Positions 42,946 to 54,696 of a DNA stretch of 64,000 bases are shown here, piece by piece. A model generated the notes under the pieces. It saw only the letters and a program-made list of their open reading frames with translations, was not told the origin of the DNA and searched no databases. The position numbers were made by a program, and so were the translations under genes. The stretch is from Neonectria sp. B-13 (taxonomy: Eukaryota; Ascomycota; Sordariomycetes; Hypocreales; Nectriaceae): the NCBI GenBank assembly GCA_002682825.1, contig NOKP01000016.1, positions 468,591-532,590 on the forward strand, given 5' to 3'. The number at the start of each line of letters is the position of its first letter. Position 1 is the stretch's first letter.

Positions 42946-45664
42946 TTATAAACGAAACCTTGCTCTAACCTTGTAGTCAAACCTGAGTTTGCCTCCAACA
43001 ATCTGAAAGGCTTGAGTAATAGCTTTCCAACACCCCTTTACCCAACGCATCACTCGACCACGTGCACTCAGCATTTCAGGCATTTTGGTCGCTTGATGCT
43101 CAACGCCCTGTGCCGAAGTATTGTTCAGAGCCGGGGGGTGAGCATCATAGCCAGAGATTGATTCCGCTTCCCCGTTTGTAAGAACAGCAGTAAGCCTTCT
43201 GTCACTGCGCCTGGAATCGTCCTCAAGTTCCAGACTATCCTGACCCTGGGAGCTTTCCACCGAGACACTTCCAGTTGTTGACCTGGGCCGTTGGTTGAGA
43301 TTTGTCAAGAGGGACCCATCATCAGTTGCTCGGCCCATGTCACCTCCTGTATGAGACACCAGAATTTCCTTGTCTTGCTCGGACAGAGTTTGGTTCTGCT
43401 CTTGGTCCGGCATAGCTTGGGTCTTGTCCTATGTAGATTATTTAGCAATGCGCTACCTTGATGACCGTTATTGGACAACCTGCCGGATTAGTCCTGTCTT
43501 GAAAGATAGGCTCTGATGTTGTCTCTCCCGGTACTTGAGACTGTTGCATTGAACCTTTGATGTTTGAAAATTCAGCACAAACTTGCCCAATACGGGCTCG
43601 TTCAGTCGGATCAACGATCAACATCTGTGTTTTGATGAGATGAAGTAGTTGCCGTGTGAATGCCGTACACGAGGGAAGGTTGCTCAGTCTGTCAATCCAC
43701 TTCACGAAGGTAGGTTAGTTGACCATATGTAGTGAATTTTGTTTCCTTGAAGGCATGTTGCCCACTACTGTACCTTTTGGACAACTTCTTTGACGACGGG
43801 GCGCTCGTTGTCGTGATCGGAATCCAGTCCACGGTGAGGGACGATGTTGAAATACTTATCCTCTTTTATCAGCATCCCAATAAGTGGTGTGTCATCTTTG
43901 TGTCGCTCGAGCTGGAAATCTTCAACGGCTTTAAAGCCCTCTAGGTACCATGTACAAAACTCCAGATAGACGCATCCGAGGGACCATATGTCGTAGCCCT
44001 GGCCTACGCGCTGTTTCATGGCTAGTTCAGGCGGGCGATAAGCCCATGTGCAGCCATCGACTCCAGAGACTGCAGACTTGGAGAGGTGAGAATGGTACCG
44101 AGTGAGGCCAAGATCCGATACAACGAGAAGATCGTTGTCATCTCCTCGATTCGTGAACCATAGGATATTTTGCGGCTTGATATCTCCGTGTCGGCCGTAT
44201 CGTTTATCATCTCCGGCATTGGGGGACAGTACGGGTGCTTCGTCGTTCTCCATTCCGCCTGATGTGACGCCATGGATTCGTTTGATAGCTGTTGCTAGGC
44301 CGTGGCATTGTTGGGCTGCCCATCTTTCGGCCGAGGGCGAGTGTATCACTGCCCGACGTTCCCAGAGCTCATAGAGGTTGCCGTCTGCCCACTCAAAGAG
44401 GAAGTAGTACTTTTCCCCGTGCTGAAAAGTTAGAAGCAATTTGATTAAATGCTTTTCCTTTTGCACCATAGAGTGGCACTTCTCCAAGGCCCTCAGCTCT
44501 TTGCGATACTCTTCCTGACGATCTCGAAGTTCGTTTTCTGCTTCGATCTGCTTGAGGGCGAAAACACCCTTCTTGTCAGAAGCCTTCGAATAGTTAGTAA
44601 GGGAATGGAAGAGAATGACGCTGAGTTCCGACCTGAGAGTGAACGAAGTTATAGTGACTGGGATGTATTTGCACCCGGTTGACTACTGCATTCCCACCAC
44701 GAGACTTGCGTTCACAAGCTTGCCATGGTAAAATGGTGTTTCGATCCAGCACATACGAATGCAATTTCCTTTCGTCAATGTTGAAGAAAGGAACAAAGAG
44801 TTTGTGTTGGAACCTGTACAGACTATCAGTATCGCACCACCCCCACGAGCGTAGGAGTGTGGTGTTGATTTTGCCAGGATTCCTCTTAGTCATGAATTGC
44901 GTGCGTTTGGCTTCGGCTGCTGTCAAGGGGAAATCAAGGTCGCAAATGCTTTCTTCAACGAAGTTTTCAATGGTGTCGAATCGTTCAATGCAGATCAGAA
45001 TCCCTAGAATGCGCCTTCGGCTCCCCGTCTTCTCCGTTCCGATGATGTTTTCGAGTTTTTGTTGTAGCTTGTCATCGGTGATGTTTTCGTATTTTTCGTG
45101 CAAAAGGGAGGTGATTGCATTGAGATTCATGATGGCTTCGAAAGCTTCGATGGGCAAGTACTCTTCTTTTTCAATCTGACTCAGTTCTAAACAGGCTTGA
45201 ATCTTGTCGGACATTGCTCGTTCAACGGTCGATTCCGAGTCGGGATCCAGATCTTCCAGTTCAAACACGGCGCGAAGTTCTTCAGCATTCATGACTATCC
45301 CGGGTTTGATGGGAGATCGTAGAGTATCATTTGAGATAGTGGAAAGCCCCATATCATTTACCGAAATGACACTGCCCCCATAGTCCGAGACAGACATATG
45401 TCCTCTTCTCTGGGCACCGGCGCCGGGACTGCCATTTTCATCGTAATCAGATACGTGAATGGCTGGGCCGCCTGGAAATGAATGGAAATTCGCATAAATT
45501 CTTCCAGGAGAGAGCGGGAGATGACTGTCGAGCTGACTGTTCACGGTTGCTCCAGTTTCTGAAGGCTCGGTGGCATTCCGGAACGGCAATTGGGATGGAT
45601 CCTGATTGCCATTACCACTCTGTGGCTGGTGGTCTGTGGCATGCGGCATTGTGTTTCGGGGCAT
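42946..45664 (-). CDS. Protein kinase A: N-terminal module plus kinase domain
   Basis: A large fungal kinase; its substrate is unknown. Exon 1 (45664-44633, 344 codons) has a disordered start and then a helical module with EYLPIEAFEAIMNLNAITSL, RRRILGILICIERFDTIENF and HKLFVPFFNIDERKLHSYVL. Exon 2 (44583-43774) begins ASDKKGVFALKQI with the ATP lysine, then YFLFEWADGNLYELW (hinge), RHGDIKPQNILW (catalytic loop, about residue 476), VVSDLGLT for DFG, and YRPPELA. Exon 3 (43699-43457) finishes the C-lobe. An acidic, Ser-rich tail (MPDQEQNQTLSEQDKEIL ... ending at 42946) can be joined only by a 28-nt gap flanked by GT and AG, unusually short for an intron. The tail's membership in this gene is therefore uncertain. 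Same architecture as kinase B at 49651-51600. Confidence 0.8.
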
Positions 45665-47020
45665 GGGCGGAATGCTTCAGCCTTCTTGGATCCAATTAAT
45701 CGGAGACTGAGAACGCTAGTGCAATCATGATAAGAGGGTTGGAGTGGTAGGTGAGGCTTAAAGCTCTCGCGCGAGGGATTGAGATGACGAGGCGAGGCCT
45801 GGATGAGGAGTGGTTACTTTTCAACCAAGAAGGCGGCAACTAAGACTGTTTAAAAAGAAATCCCAACAACATAATATATGTCTGGACCGACGAAGAGAAC
45901 ATCGAGAATACAGAAGCTAGAGACGCCATTGGGCTGGGGTCGGCTACAGTATAGCCCATAGAGCATTTAACCCCGATTTCGGACTGGGGTCCACACCTTG
46001 GAAGCCAGGAGAATACTAATCTACCAAGCTAAATGAACCAATTGATTGTCGTTGATTTGCGCCCCTTTATTCTAGCCGCCGAGGCTGGGAAGGGCTGTAA
46101 TCTGGGTGGGCTCGGGGATGGCCGTAGAGGGGACAGAATGTGCAAGTGTCGAGTTCAGCTTTTCTCAAAAAGAGTACCCAGGGGACGTCTGCTAATTCAC
46201 ATTCATACGCTTCTTCCAGTATCCCCATGATGATCATAAAAGCTTCATAATCCAGTGGCGTCTCGAGTTGTTGCCCGTGTCGAATAGAAGGAACTCCAGT
46301 CGACAATGCTTGTAACTAAAGAATAATAACTGACCATACTATTGTGACTGGGTTGATACGTCAAATAGTTTCTGAGACGGTTCGGGCCTTGATGATGCTT
46401 TCTTTCAAAGCCCGCTCGTCAATGTGACAGCCATGGCTTATTATGAGGGTCATGCGGTGATAAGCTTGCATACACCCCCCTCTTGTGACTCGCAAAGTGC
46501 AGTGTGGCTGTGAGCTTGCCTTACGAGCTGACGGTCAAATTTCTCGGCTTGACTTGGAATATTGACACATCTTCATCACGGCGGGTAACAATCTGCCAAC
46601 CTTCTGAGATGATGGGTTGATTCTGCAGACTGCAGTCTTGATAAGCCATGACTTAAGGTGGAGGGGGGCATGAGTCTGCCTCGACTCTAGAGGAAAGTCG
46701 AATAAAGACTAATAATAGGCTACTGGGGTTCAAAAATGAGGTACACTTGGTTGGCCTCACCTGAAGGTGCACAAGTTCTGCCTTGCCTAACTACCTACGG
46801 GCACCGCCCCCAGGGAATTCGGCTGGCCCCCGATAGGCTAAATGTAGGCGTCACCGGGCCAAAGGGTTGGCTGACGCCACTCGAACAGCAGCCGAGTTGA
46901 AATTTCCAGTGCGGTCTTGTTTCTTATATTTACCGTCCGTCGTTACCGCATAATTTCCAAGACCAACCTTTTATCTTTAGTCCTCTCTTGCCCAATGTCT
47001 TAGCACTCTATTTCGTATCT
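45665..47020. other. Intergenic with one possible decayed frame
   Basis: On the minus strand, 46306-46067 reads GVPSIRHGQQLETPLDYEAF and MIIMGILEEAYECELADVPW, quite protein-like, but no ATG or neighbouring exon can be joined and I do not know the family. The remainder has repeated CCTAC/AGGTG-type sequence near 46740-46830 and the promoter of the next gene. Confidence 0.35.
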
Positions 47021-47372
47021 ATGTCCATTCACAGATTCCCAGTCGTCCGCGAGGACTCAGACGTGGTTGTCTATACTCAACATCCGGACTACATCCACCC
47101 TCGCGCACTCTCCGACGAATGCCTCCTTGAGTATGGTGAGAACAGTTTCAAGATCGCTCTGCTGAGAAACATCTACATCATATACGTGCAACGTGCCACG
47201 GCAGCACAGAATTCTGTAAGTGAGACATGGGAATATTGAAAAGACGCATTCTAATGCCCTGCGAACACAGCAGAACGCGACCGAACCACATCAACTCTTA
47301 GACCATAATAAGGCGCTGGACGTGAAACTGAAAGACATCAAAGACGCTGAGAAAATACTGAGAGACGTCTGA
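47021..47372 (+). CDS. Small hypothetical protein, 98 aa, two exons
   Basis: Exon 1 is 47021-47215 and exon 2 is 47271-47372. The intron of 55 nt has donor GTAAGT, branch CTAATG and acceptor CACAG, and joins in phase. The protein starts MSIHRFPVVREDSDVVVY and ends AEKILRDV; the second exon is strongly charged and probably an amphipathic helix (ALDVKLKDIKDAEKILRD). There is no signal peptide or membrane helix. The family is not recognised. The splice signals and composition make a real gene likely, and a neighbouring HET gene converges on it. Confidence 0.55.
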
Positions 47373-47522
47373 ATTCGCTAAGTAAGACACGTCGGGGTAT
47401 GACATGGTCAAAGAGGAGATGGATGAGCGACGGAATCAAATCTATGTATTTAGGGCCTTTTCAGATAACAAATGACCAATTTCAACTGGGATCAGTTCTG
47501 GAAACACTCAAATACGTAGCAA

Positions 47523-49379
47523 TTACCAGATATCGACCCATTCCCCTTCATCGTCTACATGCTTTGCTCTTAGAGACGCCGCGCCCACCCTTTCGAAAGC
47601 TGCTGCCCCCGATTTGTTGCTGTCTTGACCAATGATGAGCGCATGGAGCCGCTCATTCTCGGCGTCAGTCCCGGCTTTATCCCGCCCAACCACCACACAC
47701 CGGAGGCTGGTGACTCCCGACACCTTCTCTGTGTCAAAAATCACGCATTTCAGCTCCTCGGCTGTCATGTGCAACTTTCTCGCCTGTCCACGCAAGACTT
47801 TCATATCTCCCGAGGGCCTCCTCTCCCCCACAGTTTCGCTTCGGGTAAAGGGGCTCTCGAAGCCTTTCCCTGTCGCCCAACTGATCTTCTCAAACTCGAG
47901 CTCCATGTATTTGATGGAGCCCTTCTTTGATAACCACGACCAGCTAGGCACAAAGCGACTAGCGGGTTGAACAATGGGCTCAAGACCTTGCGGCTGGCCG
48001 CGTTTCCAGAGCAAACCACGTGCAAAGTACTTGGCGAAGCAACCAAACGCAGCCCGAGTTTGAAGTGCCCTCTCCAGCCGTTCTTGGAGGCCCAGAATTG
48101 CCACAGCACGGTCAGAAAACCTCGTAAATGCTAGTGATGAGTATCTCTCGTAAAGATCTTGGATCAGCACTTGTCTTCCATCCCGGTAGTAGTCCAGTGC
48201 AAGTTTCGGAAAGCTGGGATCACCAAGAAAGGCGGCTTTGTTGCTACGTGTGATACAATTAGTGAACTGTGAAAGCTTGAGCAGCAGAAGTGAAACTTAC
48301 TTGCGAATGAAACCTAATGTCTCACATTGAACTCCAGCGCCGCATTCCCAGTATACCTGGGTCGAGGTAAAGTAGATGGAGCGGCGCGATAGTGCTCTTT
48401 CTTGTAGCACCCATCCACGCTTGTTAAGCTCACCGAGCTCAACATCGCGATGGAAGTCATCTATGGCTGTACAAACGTAGACTTCTCCCGCGTCCTTGGT
48501 TTTTACCTGAACGAATGTGCGGTGAGGGCGGTCAGCGAGAAAGCCCTCGAGAGACGACCTGGCTGAGCTAGCGCTTATCGTGAGGTATGCAGCGCTGAAG
48601 ACTTGTTCCATCTTAGCTGACTCAGTTTCCCAGTCTTCTTCGTCATCTTGAATGATACAGAGCGAGTCGATCCAGAGGTACTTGAGACCGAGGCCGCGCG
48701 TGACGGTGACAGCATCGAGGAACGTCCGAGGGAGCTTTTCGGTGTCTATGGACGACTCAAGCTGGGTGATGTTATTCTTGTACGTGCAAAACTTTTCATC
48801 ATCTTTGAGAGACCCCCAGCAATGGCTAAAGGCTACATATTGCGAAGGGCTCAATGATGATGTTTCCACGAGGCGAACGGGATCCTCGACTTGGACAAGT
48901 CGTGTTGGCATTTCCAAGAGCTCCTGTGTCTGCTTCCGCCGGCACATTTCATGGGTCGTATTGCAAAATTGTATCCACTCCTTCATAATGGTGAGCTGAT
49001 CCGGACTGGCTGGTGTAAACAGTGTCGGGAGACCAAGCTGACTTCCATGTGGCATATTTGGCCCTGCCTCTGTTAGTAGTCCACGAAAGTCTTGACGAGC
49101 AAAGATTTGCCCACAGTCAGCATTCAGTGACGTACCTGGCTCAGTGTAAAGAGAGAGCAACGTTGGGCCATTCTCGATACTGACGGTGGCACTTGTTTGG
49201 CCCAGGGTAATGAACTCGGAGGGCCCATGATGGGCATTTTCTAGGGTCCTGGAGAGTAACCTGCACAAATCGCACGTTCGCGACGTCGTTTTCAGCATCG
49301 AAAGATTACATCTGGATTCAAAAAGACGATGGGTGAACTCAATCGCACTACAACTAGAACAGAGGCTCGCCTTGCCCAT
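47523..49379 (-). CDS. HET-domain protein, about 599 aa
   Basis: The second heterokaryon-incompatibility protein in the window. Exon 1 is 49379-48301 and exon 2 is 48243-47523, with intron donor GTAAGT and matching phases. The ATG at 49377-49379 (MGKASLCSSCSAIEFTH) is the first in frame; the frame is open 26 codons further to a TTG, so another 5' exon is possible. The N-terminus has Cys pairs (CSSC, CDLC). The HET core is SPSQYVAFSHCWG, KLPRTFLDAVTVTRGLGLKY, LWIDSLCIIQDDEEDWETES, VFSAAYLTISASSA and LNKRGWVLQERALSRRSIYF. The C-terminal part has SRFVPSWSWLSKKGSIKYME. It differs clearly from the HET protein at 24-26 kb and is not a recent copy. No break is seen. Confidence 0.9.
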
Positions 49380-49650
49380 ATTTCCTCGTGGGATGACGAC
49401 TCGTTCCCACCCGAGTAGGTTGATCACATTGAGAGCAAACTCGTTATTTGGAACCAATTCCCAATGGTCGGTAAGCTTGCTAGATTGCTAAACGGTATTA
49501 ACTGTCCCTGTTATTCATGTCGAGTCGCGAATCAACTCACAGACTGAGCTGATTAGTACTGGAGTATACCTAGGTGAGAGACAATAGGGTCGTTTGCAAA
49601 CTTACCATCTAGTCAGAGTTAATATTGCTCCAAAGTCTGAAAGGGAGGGT

Positions 49651-51600
49651 TTAGAGCTTCGAATCACTAACATCCTGCATGCGCAACATCTTCAAGTCAA
49701 TACAGCTTCTTATAACGTCCTAGGGTTTGAGTACACGTACGTACTGAAAACGTGCCCCATGTTAGCTTTACAGTAGAAGAAGTATTGGAGATGGACAGCT
49801 TACTTGATCATGAACTGTCATCTGGGTCTGGAGCGTAGCTCGGGGTCGTGAGTGGTTGATATCAGTGGCCTGTCGGTCAATACGAAGAGCCCCGTCGAAC
49901 TCTTCTAGAGTCTCATCGACTTTGGGAAGTGCAGCGGCACCTTTCGGAACTCCCCTCTCAGCCGATGGGGGCGCGAGGGCTTTCTCCTTTATGTCCTTGT
50001 ACACAGCACCAGGGACCACTAATGGAGACGAGCGATCCAGCCCCCTGGGAGTGAGGTAAGAGTCGTCTTGACACTTGCGGAGAATGTTCTGGATGCTTGA
50101 ATGAGCCTCCAGCGCAGTTGCCCGGTCCTCTTGGGAACCGTTACCGTAGTCTGCTACCGGGATGCACAAGAGTCGTGATCGTACAACTTTGAGCAAGTCT
50201 TGGCATGCTGAACAAACGTTTGGATTCGCAGCCAGAGCGTCCATGAACCCATCCGCTCCTGGGGCAACAATGTAGTTGTTGTCGGATACACTCCAGAAGT
50301 ACGACTTGGTCCGTCCCTTGAGCTCTTTCAACCCTTCGCCTCCATAGACGAGCCACACCAGCAGTTCAAGCAGTGTGCAGCCCATTGACCAAATGTCGTA
50401 GGCACGTGGGCGCGGGCCCATGGTTTCTCGTCGTTGATCTTCTTCTGGGGGCTCATACCGCTTTGTTCCGGACGCTGTGGTGGTTTGCACAGCTACTGCC
50501 CTTCGCTGTTGCGTGTTTTGTTGATGGAACGTGGCAAGTCCTAAGTCTGCAATCTGTAGTCTTCCCCCTCGGCCCTCGTTCTTGAACCACAAGATATTGT
50601 CGGGCTTCAAGTCCCCATGTCTGCAGTTGGAGTCGTGAAGCTCTGCGAGGGCCTCAAAGAGCCCAACAAATTCTCCGAGAACCCATCGAGCATCATCCTG
50701 CGTCAGGGGGCCTTGCCCGCGAGCCTTCCAGTAACTGCCCAAATCACCGCCATCTGCCCAAGGAAACACGAGAAACCGGCCAACGTCGATGATCTCGTAT
50801 GCAGCAATCGGCTTGATCAGATGTTGTGACTTGTATTGTGATCGCACAAGTTTATGGAGATTGTTTGCCTCCTTCTCGGGAGCATCTGGGAAACCTTCGA
50901 CGTCCTTGGCAATTTTGACGGCAACTAGAATACTTTCCACGTTAATCCCCTAAGACAACAAGTTAGTCCCTGCGTCATTATGATTTCAGAGCGTTACTAC
51001 AGCACTCACGGCAGTCAAGATCGGTAGATGTGCTCGGTGAATTTCCTTCTTCCACACCTCACCAAAGAAGCCGCTGCTGACGGCCGTGCTCGCAGTCGTT
51101 GGGCTGCGCAAGTATGGCAAGATTCGCTTCCGATGGAACCGGAAGCGAAACGTGTCATCGAAGATGGGTGCCGTGAAACGGTATTGCAGGCTTCCAAACA
51201 CGTCGCGATCTTTGAACGACCACCCCTTAAAGATGTCGCATCGCTCCTTTATCCAGGGTTGCTCAAGGAGTTGGCCGCAATCATGATTTTCCACGCCAAT
51301 CGGAAGTGAGGAATCATCGATCTTACTGGCGCGAAAGGCTCCTAGCAGGGACAGTTTGCCCAAGATAGCTAGGATCAAGAAGATGCGCGGGGCCTCATTG
51401 AGAACAAAATCCACAACGCCTTCCACGTTTTCGACGTGAGCTTCCCGGAGGGCTGGCTCAACCGTTTGCTTGGTGACAAAGTACCCCAGCTTATCAAAAG
51501 GCAGGAAAGGATCACCATCGCAATTTGTCGCAAAGGCGGCTTCAACGTCTTCTTCCAGCTGTTTCTGGGTTTGGTATCGATACAAGGCTCGTTCAGCCAT
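49651..51600 (-). CDS. Protein kinase B: N-terminal module plus kinase domain
   Basis: Same architecture as kinase A. Exon 1 (51600-51010, 197 codons) has the N-terminal module: FLPFDKLGYFVTKQTVEPAL, APRIFLILAILGKLSLLGAF and LQYRFTAPIFDDTF, leading into a glycine-rich loop (SGFFGEVWKKEIH). Exon 2 (50949-49804) starts GINVESILVAVKIAKDVEGF with the ATP lysine, then FLVFPWADGGDLGSYW (hinge), CRHGDLKPDNILW (catalytic loop, about residue 309), IADLGLA (DFG equivalent), and KRYEPPEED in place of APE. A donor GTAAGC ends the exon. A third exon giving only seven residues (49674-49651) is my best guess for the end but is not certain. The catalytic Lys, Asp and Asn are present, so activity is likely. 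It lies beside a HET gene. Confidence 0.8.
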
Positions 51601-52368
51601 CCTTCTGCGGGGTGGTAGTATCGTGTCAGGTGGTAATCAAAATGTAAAAAATAGTGTGCGATGATAGGCTGGCTGGCTCGACGGGCAGAGAACAGGTGAG
51701 GACAGCTTTGATGGTGGATGAAAGCAGTACAGCGAGGAATTCAAGGAGGGAGGAAGAAAGAAGAAGATTCTGCCTTCCAGTAAATGTACACCGTGTGTTC
51801 AAAGTTGAAAAAACGACTTGATCATGGAACGGGCCTGAGTAAGCCTCAAGACTGTTGCAGTTTCACTTTGCCTGCATAATGAGCTTATGTCTCGGTTGCC
51901 TTGGAAGCTGTGCCAATATTGCCAGTCAGCGATTGGCCCTCGACGGGGCTTGGATATGTCGGCTGAGCTGAACGTCCATATATGGTTGGGTTGGGCTTAG
52001 GTGACGTGGGAGTACTGTACAGATGCAATGGTACCCAACTACCACATATGTACTTTTGTCGACAATTTTCAATCAAGAGAGCCAGTCAACTGGGATGAGG
52101 CAGAAGCAGGCAAAGATACTGCGCCACCACAAGGCAAAGTGCATCAGATTAGATATGCACTCAGACACTCATAATCTCAGGGGGGTCAGGACGTGGATGG
52201 CGTGACTATCCCAGCCTTGATGGCTTCTGTTTCAACGGCACTGTACTATATCTGTCTATTGACTGCAAGTCTCAAACTAAGCACTTATGGCATTATCAAC
52301 AAGACTTTCTCATCTTTCTAATATTCAAATGGCCGCCATTAGCGATTAAGTGCGAAAATCTCACTGCA
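51601..52368. other. Divergent intergenic region
   Basis: Promoters of kinase B (leftward) and the DUF6594 gene (rightward). No coding frame is supported. Confidence 0.45.
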
Positions 52369-53238
52369 ATGAACCGTGACGAAGAAGATGTCCGCCAAAG
52401 CCAAGAGAATCAACTTCTGGAGGGCCTCGCATCACTTCCATACCTAGAGCGTCTGACTTGTTTTATTCGTGGTTCAACAAGACATTGTGTCAATGGCGGG
52501 GTGACTGTGGTCGACTTCCGGCCTCTATATTCGGTCACTATTCATCACCTTCAACGCCAGCTGGCCGAGGAGATACAGAAAGTCGGCGATGCAGACCTCA
52601 CCACAGGGCAACTAGAGGAAATCCGGGAAACTCTGCACAAATACAGTAAGGACCCGTCCCACAGTAAGCTGTGCCCAGTCGGTCACGTAGGCTAACCACA
52701 TCATCATGCAGCCCACGCCCTGCGAGATTTCGAGTTCATCCACGCGAACCGATGGAACACGTACTTCGTCAAGGACATTGCTGCTTCCCGAATGGATAAC
52801 GGCCAAGGTTCACGGTTACAGGCGGCCCTAATATCGGAGCTGAACCTCAAAGCCGAGGGGTCACACAGCAGCCTGTTCCGAGACTCAGACCTACTTGGGT
52901 CGTTCAATCCGAAACTGATGCAACACAGCACGAGTATTGGCCAGAGCCTAGGCACGGATCGGGCGCATACAGTTGCAAGTCAGCAGCGTCAAGTGCGGCT
53001 ACGTTTGACCCTAAAGCGGTTTGCCTTTGCCGTCATTGGAGGTCTGATTATTGTGTTGCCGATGCTAATCCTTGTGAGTGACACGGCAACATTGAAGAAG
53101 AAGGCTGTCATCTCAACGTCGATATTTCTTTTTGCTCTGGGAGTCGCCGTATTTTCCAAGACGACGCCCGAGTATTTACTTGTTGCCACGGCAGCATATG
53201 CGGCGGTATTGGTGACGTTCATTGGAGATAGTGGGTAA
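52369..53238 (+). CDS. DUF6594-type membrane protein, 267 aa
   Basis: Exon 1 is 52369-52645 and exon 2 is 52712-53238; the intron of 66 nt has donor GTAAGG and acceptor ATGCAG, and the phases close. The start is the ATG at 52369. The N-terminal half is helical and charged (LPYLERLTCFIRGSTRH, LQRQLAEEIQKVGDADLTTG). The C-terminus has two or three hydrophobic helices, RFAFAVIGGLIIVLPMLILV, AVISTSIFLFALGVAVF and EYLLVATAAYAAVLVTFIGD. This last block, with ATAAYAAVLVxFxG, is the hallmark of the fungal DUF6594 family, whose function is unknown. Such genes are often found near HET and kinase genes in accessory regions, which fits here. Confidence 0.78.
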
Positions 53239-53668
53239 ATGAGCTCCTATAGATAAGATTGGCTTGGGTAGATTAAAGAAAATTAAGGGTTTACTGTAAA
53301 AAGACTGTTAGGTGCCGCTAATAGTTATATAGGAGGAAGTTATACCAAAGGGTTCTTATTATCTTTAGCTAGTTATACTATTATAGCCTGCACATTCATA
53401 TTGAAGTCCTCTAAAACGGTGTATCGCCCCAATATAAGAGGAGGCTCGGCCGGTGAAACCTTGGCGGCATTTAGCACAAGTACATCGATAAAGACTCTAT
53501 CCTTCTCAAAGCTGATCCAAAGCTCCTCGACGGCAGCCAGATTTTGCCCACCAGGGAAAAGGGCGCACTTTGGTTACAACCAGCTCTCATAAGCATCGCC
53601 GCCGCCCATGAGAAGTGCTTCAAGTGAATCCAACCACAGACCTGGCTCGTCCATGGTTTGGAATGCAG
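53239..53668 (-). pseudogene. Short-chain dehydrogenase relic with AT-rich flank
   Basis: On the minus strand (about 53590 to 53390), one frame reads QNLAAVEELWISFEKDRVF and then IDVLVLNAAKVSPAEPPLIL, GRYTVLEDFNMNVQAI. This is the middle of a short-chain dehydrogenase/reductase: the DVLVLNAA (NNAG-type) strand and the following N-V helix. Beyond 53390 the sequence becomes AT-rich with many stops. Neither the TGxxxGxG start nor the YxxxK site was found. Confidence 0.55.
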
Positions 53669-54696
53669 TCAAGTCGCCTCCATCCCCGCCCGATTCGCCA
53701 GGTCTGTGACTCTCCCCCTATGTGCCTCATTGGCAATGACGCTAATCCACTTTTCGATACACGCTTTCCTTTCCCTGAGCTTCCACGATACCAAGTCCAA
53801 GAAGTCGTTGGCCCATTTGGAACAGTGTGCTGCGGCCATTTCTATCCTTGCTTCTTCGAATCGTGACGCGAGACGATCCAAGAGGTCCAGCATCAAATCG
53901 TTCGAGCTGCCGCCGGTATCGATGCTCGTGGAAGCGGCACCGTTGTTATTCGTGTCCGTCTCGGGAGCATAGGAGTCTCCTTGCCGATAGCGAGTCAGCA
54001 GCGCGAGCCTAGCTCGACGAAGAAGAATCACGGTGGCATTCGTGAGGTGCAAGTATCCGGACATGTGCATATAGAAGAAATGGCAAACTGGTATGGTCAA
54101 CCAGTCCTCGAACCAAGCCCTCAGTGCAGTATCCGTGGCATCATTTTTGCTTGTCGAGGGTGTGCGAAAGGAGTCCGGCGTGTGGTGTAACGCAGCAACT
54201 GCCTCGTGATTTTGGATGTGGTCTGCATCCAATAGCTGCGACTCGAAAAGTTGCAGCAGCGCAAAATGATGATGGCTGGATACCAAGTCTGTGCTACCGT
54301 GTCAACTCGGAATATATTGGCAAGATGGGATGTCTACTCACAGCGGGGGGTTCCTGTTGACCCTCAAAGCCCCGTAGGTTGTCTAGATTAGCCAAGAGGT
54401 TGTCGAGGTTAGCAGTCCAGACATTCGAAGACGGCCGAACATCGACTGACTGGTCGCTCTGTTGGAGTTGGGCGATCATCTCATTCATGCGCTGGGCACA
54501 AACAAGTTGCGCCAGGACCTCGTCCGTTTCATACTCGAGTCCGCCCTGCAATTCTTGGAGCTGTCGTTCCATGTGTTGAGTAAAATGCCTGCCCAGTGAG
54601 TTCACTTTCTTGAATGCCACCGCAAAACTAGCACGGTCGCGTCAGCTACCAGATAACTCAGAGACGAAACTCAAGTCCACCAAAATCCATTTCCAT
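53669..54696 (-). CDS. Transcription factor-like protein lacking a zinc cluster
   Basis: A probable three-exon gene. Exon 1 (54696-54671) encodes MEMDFGGL and joins in phase to exon 2 (54627 to about 54342: DFAVAFKKVNSLGRHFTQHM, LVCAQRMNEMIAQLQQSDQS). Exon 3 reads SSHHHFALLQLFESQLLDAD, AWFEDWLTIPVCHFFYMHMS, MLDLLDRLASRFEEARIEMA and LDLVSWKLRERKACIEKWIS. The last segments resemble the C-terminal end of Zn2Cys6 regulators, but no Cys6 cluster or other DNA-binding domain is present. The exon 2-3 junction does not close with the obvious donor GTGAGT; an alternative GTCAAC donor does. It may be a truncated regulator or an uncharacterised family. Confidence 0.5.

Noticed and set aside
46740..46830. 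CCTAC/AGGTG repeats as a satellite
   Set aside because: Copies are few and irregular; such tracts are ordinary in fungal intergenic DNA.
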